Source: Sepiola atlantica (lineage: Eukaryota > Mollusca > Cephalopoda > Sepiida > Sepiolidae). Taken from it: a stretch of 64,000 bases of DNA. Within the stretch, counting starts at the first letter, position 1; each line of letters begins with the position of its first letter. Location of the stretch: positions 63,357,646 to 63,421,645 of the forward strand of contig OY744528.1 in assembly GCA_963556195.1 (NCBI GenBank), written 5' to 3'. Under the pieces are notes generated by a model. It did not search any database. It had not been told where the DNA came from and was given only the letters and a program-made list of their open reading frames with translations. Position numbers and translations under genes: made by a program. This document shows positions 46,330-56,739 of this stretch, piece after piece.

Positions 46330-47020
46330 CATCAAAAGAGACAAAATAAGGCATAAGAAGTTATGATTATATTTAACTTTATGAAAACTGTTGGTTTTAT
46401 CCAATTTCACATTGCTACATTTTTGGTATTTTTGAAGATTAATTTACAGAAATTGAGTTAAGATAGGGGAGGCTATATTCGGCGGAAATCTTTAAAGTGA
46501 GTGCCTGTTGACCCCTTTCCACAAGGCTAATTTTGGCAAACTTTCTTTATCAGAAAGAGAGGTTATTCATGCCCAATATCAAAGTTATAAACCTTTGTTA
46601 GCAATTTGTTTCTTGGTTCAGCCAAAAAATCAGCTAGATTTACTGGACTATAAATGGTACTCGGATGAATATGGGGATGACCAACGTTATTATCAGTACC
46701 ACTAAGCTTTACATTTAAAAAAGATTTTGTCAACTTTCCATTTTCAGATTAGCTATTGGTAGCAACACTGTATGTTGTACAGGCTGTTGTTATTGGGTTC
46801 ATAGGATGTGCAGTAGGCTGAGATAATATTAATCTATATTGTAAACTATTTCTGCGGAAAGTGTGCGGGTATGATCGTCCATTTAACGGCAGGTTCTGTA
46901 CTAGGTTCTCTGTTGATGGTCTGAAGAATTTGAAAGTTGAGTACTCATTCTACTATCTTGTCGATATAGTATGCGCTGGCGGGATGTGTGAATTAAGTTT
47001 TATCTTATAAAAGAAACACG
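46330..47020. other. Stretch without a supported gene
   Basis: It lies between the unknown-family pseudogene and the Gypsy-2 3' LTR. The 65-residue open frame at 46508-46705 has no recognisable domain. Confidence 0.4.
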
Positions 47021-47159
47021 TGTTACTTGGAAGCCAAGCTTTATTCAACTAAAAAAGGTATACAAAATGGTGGGAGATATGGCCAGTTTTAATACGCGTC
47101 AGCTAACGACTTCCGGCTTTGGAAGCACGTATGGAAGCCCATACGAATGTAATATAACA
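47021..47159 (-). repeat. 3' LTR of Gypsy-2
   Basis: In plus orientation it starts TGTTACTTGGAAGCC and ends GTAATATAACA, so on the element's strand it begins TGTTATATTAC and ends GTAACA. A purine-rich GGAAGAA lies just upstream of it on the element strand, as expected for a polypurine tract, though it is short. Confidence 0.85.
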
Positions 47160-47309
47160 TTCTTCCTTGCTAGAAAGAAAAAAACTAGTGTCTTCAATAA
47201 TTTAAGTTTTACCTTTTTTTTAACCTTTGTTTTTTACTTTTTACTTTTTACTTTTTTACCTTTACGAAAGTAATATTAAATTCCTTCAAATTATATATAT
47301 TTTTACCTG

Positions 47310-47648
47310 CTACTTTAGCCAATCTCCATATCGATTGGGAAGTTTTGGTACCCGACTGGATTGTTTTAGTTCAGGCTGGACCAACTTATCATCATAGGCT
47401 CCGTTATGGCCTTGTATATCATCCTGTAGAAAGTGGTTCCCTCTCTCTTGTTCCTCAATAGGAGACCTTAAAATTGTCTGGGCGTCGGGACAATGTGCTA
47501 AATCATGAACAGACACAGTAGAGTTTGGTCCATCTGGGTACCTAATGTGTGCATAGGTCGGGTTACTGTTAAGGAGCTCAACTTGGTTTACATAGGGTTC
47601 GTTTTTGTTCCTTACAAACTTTCTTAGCAGTACGGGTCCATGAGTCAT
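47310..47648 (-). pseudogene. Gypsy-2 integrase C-terminal domain
   Basis: It begins with 'MTHGPVLLRKFVRNKNEP' and contains 'AHIRYPDGPNSTVSVHDLAHC', the small beta-barrel region with its GPV start and the terminal 'STVSVxDLAxC' typical of this Gypsy lineage. It is one frame away from the integrase core. The frame change is near 47655, where 'SWL' should precede 'MTHG'. Confidence 0.8.
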
Positions 47649-48019
47649 TAGCCAAGAGGGAAGTGAGTTTCCATGGGAGAACGGCGCTGGAATGCGAAGA
47701 AACGTTCATGTGGTGTGGCGTTAGTTGCCGTACACAACAACGATCTCTCTGAGTGGAGCACCTCGGCAAGTACAAGTTCCCAATGCTTTTCAGACAGGTT
47801 ACACGATCTAAGAGCTAAACAAATCGCCTTCCATATAATGCCATTCATTCTCTCTACTTGTCCGTTTCCGGTTGGATGATAAGGAGTGCTATTACTAGTG
47901 GCAACTCCTTTCTGGGAGAGATAAGATTTCAGCTCCTTGGACATGAAAGATGTGCCTCGATCTGAATGTATATAACTTGGCATTCCACCGAGGCTAAATA
48001 GCAAATCTAAACATTTCAT
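47648..48019 (-). pseudogene. Gypsy-2 integrase catalytic core
   Basis: The second catalytic aspartate is in 'HSDRGTSF' (residue 20 of this stretch) and the glutamate is in 'GNGQVERMNG' (residue 56), giving the expected D-x35-E spacing. The first aspartate lies upstream in 'SVDFKGPLP' at the end of the 48071-49378 stretch. The same frame continues upstream through the TAA at 48068-48070, so a single sense-to-stop change (the position fits leucine TTA to TAA) separates the two. The catalytic triad itself is complete. Confidence 0.85.
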
Positions 48020-48070
48020 AACTGGGACATGGAAAGCAAAAGGTAAACGAGAGTATTCATCTACTATAAT

Positions 48071-49378
48071 TTATAAGTAACAATTAGTCGATACACTAGG
48101 CAGAGGACCTTTGAAATCAACACTAAGTCGTTCCATAGGTTTTGTTGCTTTTATAAGAGTTCCTTTTGGTAAGCGATAGAATTGAGGTTTTAGCTCTGCG
48201 CAAATCCTACAAGAAGCATACATCTTCTTTACCTCGTCTGTAGAAAAGGGGAGATTCCTTGCTCTTACAAAATGAAGCAGTCGAGTTATCCCCGGATGAC
48301 ACAGTCTATTGTGGAGATCAGCAAGTGTAAATGTATTAAAGGTTGAACAAGTGTATGCTCGGGAAAACGTGTCAGGGACAACATTATCTTTACCAGGACG
48401 ATACTTGATAGTGTAGCTGAATGAGGCAAGTTCCAGTCTCCATTCCTGAATTTTTGCATTCTTAATTTTAGTACGTCTTTTAGTATCGAACATAAAGGCT
48501 ACTGACCGCTGATCGGTAATCAAAGTAAAGTGACTTCGTGCCAGATAGTGGCTTAATTTACGCACTGCCTCAATAATGGCAGTCGCTTCTTTTTCTACGA
48601 TGTGGTATTTTAGTTCACTGCTCTGTAGTGTTCTAGACATAAACGCCACAGGTCGTCCTCCTTGATTAAGAACGGCAGAAATCGCAACATCGGACACATC
48701 ACACTCTACCTCAAAGGGCAAGTTTTCATCCACCGTCTGCAGAGTAGACTTTTCCAATTCTAGTTTCAGCAAGTTGAATGATTTCAAGGCCTTCTCTTCC
48801 AATGAGAATTTTCTCGCGTTTTTTAGCGGTTCAATTTTGTTAGAAAATTCATGTATCAATTTTTCATAGAACGCACACATTCCAATAATCCTTTTAAGTG
48901 ATTTTAAGTTCTCGGCTGGATGAAGTTCCTTTAATGGGCGAAGTCGCTCTGTATCAGGCTTGATGACACCATTCCCAACACAGTACCCCAGCACGTTAAT
49001 AGAAGGCACGGACTTTACAGTCTTTGATTGGTTAAGAGTAAGGTTTCTCCGACCGACAGTGTCTGAGAACTGCTTTACATTTTCATCATGTTCCTCCTGA
49101 GTATGTCCTGCAATTGTTATATTGTCAAGGTACGGGAAAGCACCACTCAGGTTCCCCTCTTTTACTATACTGTCCATAGCCCGCTGGAAGGCAGCGACCC
49201 CATTTGTAACTCCAAACGGAATTCTACAAAACTGATACAAGCAACCATTTGCTTCAAACGCGGTATACTTTTTATCAGCCTCATTCAGCGGTACTTGGTG
49301 GTAGGCACTTTTAAGATCAAAAGTGGAGAATACCTTGTATTTAGCAAGATCATTCACCATGTCGTCTATCCTTGGCAA
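48071..49378 (-). pseudogene. Gypsy-2 reverse transcriptase, RNase H and integrase zinc domain
   Basis: This is the longest open stretch in the window, 435 residues. Order: reverse transcriptase palm motif A 'FDLKSAYHQVP' (residues 20-30), 'PFGVTNGVAAFQRAMD' (54-69), active-site 'YLDNITI' (83-89), thumb and tether, RNase H first motif 'FEVECDVSDVAISAVL' (about 222-237), 'VEKEATAIIEAVRKLSHYL' and 'ITDQRSVAF', then the integrase HHCC domain 'LHNRLCHPG...CRICAEL' (about 352-391) and the first integrase aspartate in 'SVDFKGPLP'. YLDN in place of YxDD is, as far as I recall, normal in this Gypsy lineage. The start codon here is not the original. The polyprotein enters from the 49366-49653 stretch through a one-base frame change. 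Confidence 0.9.
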
Positions 49379-49653
49379 TGGGTAGGCATCTCAGTGTATT
49401 GGTTAATTGTTTGGGAATAATCCACACACATCCGCTTTTTATGTCGGTTGGTGGGGTTCTTCACTACCACTATTTGGGCTCGCCATGGTGATATCCTGGT
49501 TTCGATTATACCCTCAGAGAGTAGATGATTAACTTCCGCTGCAATGAATATCTGATCGTCCTTGCTAAAACGTCTGGATTTGGCAGCTATTGGTTTGCAG
49601 TTTGAAGATACATTTTGAAAAAGATAAGGCTCTTCTATTTTTGCTGCGGCCAA
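49366..49653 (-). pseudogene. Gypsy-2 reverse transcriptase, fingers region
   Basis: It contains 'KPIAAKSRRFSKDD', 'VNHLLSEGIIETRISPWRAQ' and 'KRMCVDYSQTINQYT', the fingers motifs that precede the palm. The frame is lost just before 'YPLPRIDD', which appears in the adjacent frame at about 49383-49360. The junction with Gag-protease near 49660 is also a frame change, which could be the element's natural recoding site or a mutation. Confidence 0.85.
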
Positions 49654-49670
49654 TGCGCAAAGGGGGAGCT

Positions 49671-50882
49671 CTATCCATAGTTAACTCGGGACGGGGGCCC
49701 ACCGTATTTAAAAGTTACACTTTGATGTTGACGCCAGAAATCCTGGCCAAGTATTAAGTCCGAACACAGATATTTTAGAATACCAAGCTGTGTAGCAGCG
49801 TAGAACTGGTTATTAAGATCGAGAGCTAGGTTAACAGCAACATAGCCCTTGGAACGAGTATTCAAGGTTTTCTGAGCCATAGAAATGTCTTTATTGGACG
49901 GATAAACTTTTAGTTTTAGTTCCTGCACAATTCTTTCGTTAAAATGGCTGTCAGTACTGCAAGAATCCAGGAGAGCACTTAATATTGTCCCGTTAATAGT
50001 CACATGCGTTGCAGCTGGCGCGAGTGCTTGTGCTATGTTGGTAAATGTGGTACGTAAGTGAGAACCGAGTAATGTTGCCACTGAACTTGAAGACTTAGAT
50101 TTGCACACGGTGGCATAATCTCCTTTTTTGGAGCATTTATTGCAAGTAGCCTCGCGGGCGGGACAGCTATCTCTTGAATGAGAGGAGAAACCACAAAAGA
50201 AACATTTACGATTCTTATATGTTGCAGCAGTAGTCGATTCACTGGGAGGAACTTGAGGACTAGAACAACTACATTCACATACCCGTAGTTATCCTGGGTC
50301 CACGACCGTAGCCAGGTAGGTATCCGGAGTTTCAGACGCATCACTATTACGCTGGGCTATATCCAACTCAGAGGCTTGACTGTACGCCGTCAGAAGGTCC
50401 AGCGTTTTATTTTCCAGGAGCCGCTGTCGTATTGAAGGCGAGGATATTCCAGAAATAAATGCGTCACGCATTGCCTCGTCGCCACACTCCTCTGCACTGT
50501 GGTCGCGGAAGTTGCAATTCCTTTTTAGTTTCTCCAATTCTCGGAAAAATTCGTCCATTGTTTCTCCCGGCTTCTGCCGTCTGGTTGCTAGTATATGTCT
50601 TGCAAAGACTTCATTTGGTGTTTTAATAAACAAGCTGTCCAGCTTTGCTATAGCAGCATCAATGTTCGTGCATGTCTCTATAAATTCATAAACATTAGAG
50701 CTCACACAGCTTAACAGGGCTCTGTATTTGTCCGGTACTCTATCTTCATAATCTTCAAGGTAATTACTTAATATTACACGCCAGTGTCGGTATTTCTTGG
50801 CAGCTGTCGGTAGACTGGGATCAATATCTAGGCATTTTGGTTTCCATGTCACATCTATCTTAGTATCGTGATAAACATCCAA
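49671..50882 (-). pseudogene. Gypsy-2 Gag and protease, one frame with a single TAA
   Basis: One frame runs for 404 codons and is broken only by TAA at 50286-50288. The first 198 residues are a capsid-type Gag ('KYRHWRVILSNYLED', 'RQKPGETMDEFFRELEKLKR', 'RDAFISGISSPSIRQRLLE'). After the stop follow a zinc knuckle CFFCGFSSHSRDSC (CX2CX4HX4C) and a second knuckle CNKCSKKGDYATVC in which the histidine is tyrosine. Then comes a retropepsin-like region with 'ALLDSCSTDSHF' at the D-S/T-G position (cysteine for glycine) and 'LILGQDFWRQH'. Because the frame is kept, the TAA may be one mutation or a readthrough site. Gag packages the element RNA, and the protease processes the polyprotein. Confidence 0.85.
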
Positions 50883-50946
50883 AAAATAAAAAGTTTTTAT
50901 TTAAAAATTTTTTTTTTTAGTTGAATAAATTGTAATAAAAAACACG

Positions 50947-51085
50947 TGTTACTTGGAAGCCAACCTTTATTCAACTAAAAAAGGAATACAAAATGGTGGC
51001 AGATATGACCAGTTTTAATACGCGTCAGCTAACGACTTCCGGCTTCGGGAGCACGTATGGAAGCCCATACGATTGTAATATAACA
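50947..51085 (-). repeat. 5' LTR of Gypsy-2
   Basis: It has the same length (139 bp) and ends as the 3' LTR, with about 95 percent identity by eye. The sequence inside it on the element strand continues CGTGTTTTTTATTAC, with no obvious tRNA-complementary TGG. Confidence 0.85.
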
Positions 51086-51234
51086 GTGTACAAGGCAAGT
51101 GTTGTCAGATTCTTCCAATCTTAACTTATCGTTCACTCTCACTTATCACTGGAGGTCGAGTTTAAAACAATTATTCCGTAGTTCCATGTTACCTACGACT
51201 TGATTCTAAACTACCATTAACTGTTTTTTTTCTA

Positions 51235-51440
51235 AGGATGCAAGAGAATCATATGGTTATTGAGGCTTAACATTCCTAGACTGGATTGAGCTCTGTGCTG
51301 CAACTGTCTACAGTGGTATGGTCATGTCAACCAAAGCTCTGGTTGGATAAACAAATCTACACACATCCCAATGGTAGGTAGACGATAAAAACATTTCCCG
51401 GAAAAGACTTGGGATGAGTCAGTCAAAGATGACCAACGTA
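51235..51440 (+). mobile_element. Non-LTR retrotransposon fragment (C-terminal WYGHV region)
   Basis: Plus-strand readings across frames give 'LQWYGHVNQSSGWINKS', then 'GRR' and 'KTWDESVKDD'. The WYGHVxR and KTWxExVxxD phrases mark the C-terminus of a common class of endonuclease/reverse-transcriptase LINE proteins. Only about 200 bp remain. Confidence 0.55.
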
Positions 51441-51829
51441 AATGATAGAGTTGCCTAGAGAAAATCACTTCGTGTGGCCATGGCCGGGTAGTAATCCTCG
51501 ACTATTAAATGTGTTCTAGATCTGTTCTTTCAGTTGTATTATTATTATTAGTATTATTATTAGTAGTAGTAGTAGTAATTACTCACGAACAGTTTTCGCT
51601 GCGATGACGCTTCGTCTGATATGTATATGACCTGATTATATACATCGCGGCTGGCACCCCTTGTAATTGTCGTCTCGATAAATTTACACGGATATATTAG
51701 GCTTCTTTTCGATGAAGGATGTATTGACTTTCGCACAGAGTACAATCCAGTTACAGATATCATAGAGATATATACACTGAGAGATCGGATACTGTGTTAG
51801 AAAGAGAGAAAGAAAAAAGATAGACGTCT

Positions 51830-52374
51830 TAGGCCGCCTATTATGCAAGCTAACATTCATCTTTTTTCCAGGTGTTTAGAAACTGTTCCTGAAACTCTTA
51901 CTAGTATGTCTATTACAACTATCTTTATGTTCCATATTATCTTCAGTTTTCAGGCCATCTCCAAGGATTAGCTTAAACTTTCTGCTTCCATGGTCCCCAT
52001 GTTTTTATCCGCTGGGACAGTAACATGTAGGAATTGTTTGTTTTTTTCGTTTGTATTTCCCTGTCATGAAGAATCTTATATCTTAGATTTTCCAATAATG
52101 GTACGAGTTTCCATTTGTACCATTTAAAACTGCATTCGTTTGCATAGTTTCCAGTGGACCATCTTCACAAATGAAGTCATATCTGATTTGGTATTACTTT
52201 TTGGTCTAATTTTAGACATTCACTTATGGTGCGTTTTACCGTTTCGTCTCTTTGTCCACATAGTCTACATTTACTTTTGTTTGTCTATCTTGGTTTTTAT
52301 TAGTTCGTATTTTCGTTTGTTTTTTGTAAGTCTTACAAATTGTCTATGTTGCTATGACTCTTCGCATATTGCTT

Positions 52375-52375
<1 letters not shown>
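51830..52375 (-). mobile_element. Non-LTR retrotransposon fragment (C-terminal CCHC region), LINE-C
   Basis: On the minus strand, starting next to the ATT tract, the reading is 'KCRLCGQRDETVKRTISECLKLDQ', split here as a CxLC...DETV...SEC zinc-like motif, then 'LHDREIQTKK', 'VPADKNMGTMEAESLS' and a final 'DGLKTEDNMEHKDS'. This is the C-terminal segment of LINEs whose ORF2 ends with a CRLCG-DETVxHxxSxC motif followed by a VPAD/GDxN block. A different family from LINE-A and LINE-B. It is decayed by stops and frame changes. Confidence 0.65.
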
Positions 52376-52448
<73 letters not shown>

Positions 52449-52449
52449 T
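52376..52449. repeat. (ATT)n microsatellite
   Basis: Uninterrupted ATT triplets. Shorter ATT runs lie at 51537-51580 and 52828-52863. Confidence 0.97.
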
Positions 52450-53500
52450 ACTCATGCTGAGTTTGCACACAAGTCATTACCATTGATATCCCACTGGCAA
52501 TAACAAGTGTGGTTCCCTGAAGTCCGAGTGACAAGTCTCCACAAATGTCCAGCAACCTCTACCTCTTTCGATAACTATTGCAAATCACTTACCTTTATCG
52601 CAACAGTCATTTACTATTGCTTTCTCTCTAGCAACGCCCGTTGGTCTTCTTTGGAATTTGAGTGATAATAAGACTCACCAAGTTTCCACTACTCTTTCAC
52701 ATCTTTCCAGTTGTGGTTTAATTGGTGCCTTGACTCTTTAGGATCGTGCGATTGTGTCACCACATGCTTGTGTGTATGTCTGTAATTTTGTGTGTGGGGG
52801 TGAGTTTAAGAGTTTTCACTCTAATGTCTTATTATTATTATTATTATTATTATTATCATTATTCGTAAGTAATAGACAGATAAATCTGGCCCAATAACTC
52901 GGAAAGTTAGTATTTGTAAAGATTTGACGAATATAGGTCACAATGACGGTTAATAGTGCGGATCTCATGTGACAAGATTAGCAAACGACCCGTCAACGTA
53001 CAAATGAAGTAAAACGCGCCCCTCCAAAGACCAACCCAGCCAAATCTACATTCTTCTACCGTCCATACCACCCCTTTCCAAAATATTAGACCCCGGGAGA
53101 GAAAAAAGTGGACCTGCGTTTTAGTGTCCCAGATTCTTTCGAGAATTTGAAAGTATCGGCGGAGAGGCAAAAAGAATGCCCTCCAATTGTGGGACGAAAA
53201 AAAGAAAATAAATCATCTTTTTTTCGTTCTACCTTTTCGGAGGATTCACTACTTCAGGGTTTTAATTTGTGTCACTATTTCATGAATCCATTCGCGAAAT
53301 ATCACGGCGATGCAAACAACACAGTATGACATGTATCTATACATTACTCTTGGTGTATTATGATATGAAGAAGAGGAAGTGGGAGAAAGTTAAAGGAAGA
53401 GGGGGTAAATTATGAGAGAGGAGAAATGAGGAAAAATAAGAAGAGGATTTGAAAGAACGCCGGAAACACTATTAACACAAAATTATAAACACACAGCATT
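52450..53500. other. Gene-less stretch with purine-rich tract
   Basis: No supported gene. A strongly purine-biased tract (GAAGAGG/GGAGAAA type) runs from about 53365 to 53455. Confidence 0.5.
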
Positions 53501-53504
53501 TCGT

Positions 53505-53815
53505 TTCGTTGATTTAAAAATACATGCTATGTCAGCTCATTAACAACGTTATAAATCCTATTATTGACTTTTTAAAAACGTTCTGTCAGATAATAAACAA
53601 TTTTTAAAAATTCTATTAGAAATGTTTTAAATGCTACGTCAGCTCTGCAAAAATGTTCAAAATTATTGTATGGACCTTTTAAAAATGGTACGTCATATCA
53701 TCAACAATGTTTTATAGGCTTATTAAAATGTTGAGTCAACGTTTTAAATTCTATTATAAACTTTTAAAAATGCTACGCCAGAGCATCGACAATGTTCTAA
53801 AAAAAATATTAAAAA
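53505..53815. repeat. Diverged ~54-bp minisatellite, about six units
   Basis: Units share 'CTTTTAAAAATGCTACGTCA' then 'ATCAACAATGTTTTA' with variants, at about 53511, 53568, 53620, 53670, 53720 (shortened) and 53758. The 83-residue open frame starting at 53707 is partly made of this repeat. Confidence 0.75.
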
Positions 53816-54264
53816 CTTTGAGATTTATTTCAACATTATCAGACTTTATCCAAAGTACATATTATGAAAGTACTGTAATTTTAACTAATTCTGGCTATTT
53901 ACAGTTTCAATTTGATTCGACTAGAACGCTTTTTTATATTTTTCTTAAAATCAAATAATATACTAAACGGATGTATCTATACTAATTTAAAAATAGAATG
54001 CAATTAATAAAAATACATGCAGTTGTTCTCAAACGAGCCGTTCTCGTTGTTATCTGACTGATAACCATCCTTGAGGTTGACTGACAGCGAGTCTTCACAG
54101 ACATTCCACGACTCTCCGTTCAATTCCATTATAATTTTAACTCATTATGTTTTCAAACTAGTCGTTACCAGTAATTTCCCCATAAAATAAACATAGTTTA
54201 TTTCTCTATAACATAAACAGAGTTTTCAATTTGGATGCCCTGGCCCACTATACAGGCGCCTTCC
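53816..54264. other. Gene-less A/T-rich stretch
   Basis: I see no gene or clear repeat. Confidence 0.45.
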
Positions 54265-54530
54265 CACCTTGTGCACGAAACTAATCTGGTTTGAGTATTT
54301 CCTTACAACACATCGTATTTCCAAGTAGTCACCTTCTTAGTATTAAACACACTCAATATAACTTAACTTCGATTATGTGTCGAGAACCAGTGTATCAGCA
54401 TGATGTGATCGCGAAAAGACACATGGAAGGAGGAAAGAGGAAGTATCTAAATCCTACGACGTTGCTTTATTCCGAATACTTACCGATGAAACGACTCTCA
54501 TTTCGGTTAGTATTTATCTACGGCTAATAG
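54265..54530 (+). repeat. Dispersed ~250-bp repeat, copy 1
   Basis: It shares with 56262-56510 in the same orientation 'GAGTATTTCCTTACAA', 'CACATCG/AACATCG', 'CTTAGTATTAA', 'GAGAACCAGTGT/GAGAACGTGTGT', 'AGTATCTAAAT', and the ending 'CATTTCGGTTAGTATTTAT'. The unit is non-coding. The 78-residue open frame across it is not supported in the other copy. Confidence 0.8.
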
Positions 54531-54684
54531 TTTTCCCTGGAATCAGAAATACAATAAGTCTTCTAGTATTACAATACTTTCAATTCCTTTTCAGTCGTTG
54601 TGTGGATGATGCTTATTAATAGTTAGTGTCCCATTTCAGGACAGTTTTATAATACGGAAACTCCAACGAGTCATGGGTATGTCT

Positions 54685-54690
<6 letters not shown>

Positions 54691-54761
<71 letters not shown>
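54691..54761. repeat. (CT)n then (AT)n microsatellite
   Basis: CT dinucleotides pass directly into TA dinucleotides near 54727. Confidence 0.97.
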
Positions 54762-54764
<3 letters not shown>

Positions 54765-54766
<2 letters not shown>

Positions 54767-55550
54767 GACAAACAAAAACCTTATTGCCATATCTTCATGA
54801 ATTTCTCACAATGACCTACTGCAAAAAACTAGTATATTATAGTCAGAACATCAAAACTGAGGTCTTTAAACTATGCCCTCCGGCGAAGGAAAATTCTACT
54901 AGCCAAATGGACTAGTTACTAAAACACATAACTCACTGAAAGCCCTCACCCCTATCCGTATATAATCTACAAAACATAACATTATATGAAAAACCTATCC
55001 ACCGGCTCAAGGATCTTTCCAATTATATATTCTTTATTATTCAAATCTTTTTATATACAATATAACAACCCTCTTTCTTATCTCAGATATATCATACATA
55101 TCAGCTCCACATACCAAAATATAACCTACCTCTACATCCCCATAATGCCTTCATATAACATAAATTAATATATATGTAATCATACTTTTCATTTTTAGTT
55201 TTTAAATATATTAGTTAAATACTTAAAAATATAATTATCCAATGGGCTTTTACTTGGTCAACCAAACTTGGTTTGAGAGAAGCTCAGCCATTGGCTAATG
55301 AAAATATAAACACGTGGGAGAGAATAACACGAAGCTGATTGGTTAGCTAGCTAGACTAAACACCACGTAGATATATAAAAATAATCAGTGACACGAATTC
55401 CATGCACTAAGCCTTATGACTCCAATATGAATATGAAAAGCCTACTTGCCATAAATATATGTTCATATTTTACTACCTTGCTCTACTTACGTATCGAGCA
55501 CTGTTGCCGTAAATACTATAATATATACAAAACATGTATTTGTTTATAAT
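54765..55550. other. Gene-less A/T-rich stretch
   Basis: There is no supported gene or repeat. Two short open frames of 60-80 residues lack recognisable features. Confidence 0.45.
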
Positions 55551-55552
55551 TT

Positions 55553-55620
55553 AATACAGGATTCGAAACCCGAGTCACTAGGGTGCGAGGCGAGTACTCT
55601 CCCATCTGAGCTATCACGCC
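55553..55620 (-). tRNA. tRNA-like sequence (pseudogene or SINE head)
   Basis: On the minus strand the sequence starts GGCGTGATAGCTCAGATGGG, which contains a consensus A box (TAGCTCAGATGG), then an anticodon-arm-like segment 'CCTCGCACCCTAG' and 'CGGGTTTCGAATCCTG', a B box with one extra T (consensus GGTTCGANTCC). The length from the acceptor start to the end of the T arm is near 65 bp. The 3' acceptor strand does not pair with GGCGTGA, so a working tRNA is unlikely. A tRNA-derived SINE head or a tRNA pseudogene fits better. Confidence 0.55.
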
Positions 55621-55697
55621 ACATAACAGAAAGTTTATTGACTTACACAGTGGTTTTCATGGTGTTTGTGGGCTACGGAGTTGTCTAGTTCTAGAAA

Positions 55698-55701
<4 letters not shown>

Positions 55702-55782
<81 letters not shown>
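55702..55782. repeat. (AT)n microsatellite
   Basis: TA dinucleotides with one TACAT interruption near the right end. Confidence 0.97.
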
Positions 55783-55784
55783 CT

Positions 55785-56260
55785 TTCGTGTGTAGTATAA
55801 CAGAGAAAACTAAATTATGTTTATTGAATAGTACGTTTCTTAAATGGCTCAACCGGAACTAGAGTTCCTATTTACTTGTCTCCGCACAAGGGATAATCAT
55901 ACTTTTTTCGGTCGGTTTTTAATAGTAAAATTCCGCTCCTTAAATAAAAGCACCAGATTTGAACAGTCATAAACATTGTTTTCTTTTATTCTTCCCCGAC
56001 CGAGATCAGTCGGTAGTTTTCAGCGGAACAGATAGCCTAGAGCACACTCGTTAGTAGACGCTAATCTGTCATTTACTATACTCCCATAAATATTAGTATC
56101 TAGTTATATACCTGGTTCAATGGCGTGTTGGTGTCTGGTAATTGCCGCGGTCAAACCAAAAGACTGCATTATAAGTTCTAGTACTAAGGAATAATAATAG
56201 AAAGGGTGTTAGTTTGAAAATGATTGGATCCAACTGCCCCGTCGTCCCTCCGCACGCCAC
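55785..56260. other. Gene-less stretch
   Basis: I see no gene. 'GACCGAGATCAGTCGGT' at about 55997-56013 is a short palindrome of unknown meaning. Confidence 0.45.
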
Positions 56261-56261
56261 T

Positions 56262-56510
56262 AACCAGCTTGGAGTATTTCCTTACAAAACATCGCATTCC
56301 TAAACAGTCCCCTTTCTTAGTACTAACAAGACTCAATATTGCTTACCTTCAATGATCTTGCGAGAACGTGTGTGTCAACATCATTTGACCGCAAATAGAT
56401 ATATGAAAGGGAGAGAGGCAGTATCTAAATACGATGACATTTATTTCTTCCAAATTGTTACCTAGGAAACGCCTCGCATTTCGGTTAGTGTTTATTTATG
56501 GTCGGTAAAT
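56262..56510 (+). repeat. Dispersed ~250-bp repeat, copy 2
   Basis: It is the same-orientation partner of 54265-54530, about 2 kb away. The two copies differ by many substitutions, so the duplication is not recent. Confidence 0.8.
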
Positions 56511-56739
56511 ATAAAAGGCTGACTTTTTTCGGTGGAATGCCACGGTTGAAGGTTCGAAATGAAAAATAGAAAACCATAACTAAGTGAACTGGAACTAGCA
56601 TAATTTATTGATTGTATGATGATCCAGCAAATGCGTTAGGCTCCAAAAATAACCGCTCCTTTTGATGTCCAACGAAGCAAACCTTAGAAATCAGTCACGA
56701 GTGCCTCTCTAATTTTAGGGCTTCTTCACGACAGATCGA

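Larger units (their letters stand above)
47021..51085 (-). mobile_element. Gypsy-type LTR retrotransposon 2 (recently inactivated)
   Basis: Two 139-bp LTRs (47021-47159 and 50947-51085) flank a 3.8-kb minus-strand interior with Gag, protease, reverse transcriptase, RNase H and integrase in Gypsy order. The LTRs differ at about 7 of 139 positions by eye count. The coding part carries few lesions: in-frame TAA at 50286-50288 and 48068-48070, frame changes near 49660, 49385 and 47655. I did not find a clear target-site duplication (the left flank ends AACACG, the right flank starts GTGTAC) or a canonical TGG primer-binding site. The total length, about 4.1 kb, is short for Gypsy. Confidence 0.9.

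Noticed and set aside
46508..46705. 65-residue plus-strand frame beside the unknown-family pseudogene
   Set aside because: No recognisable domain, splice signals or family resemblance.
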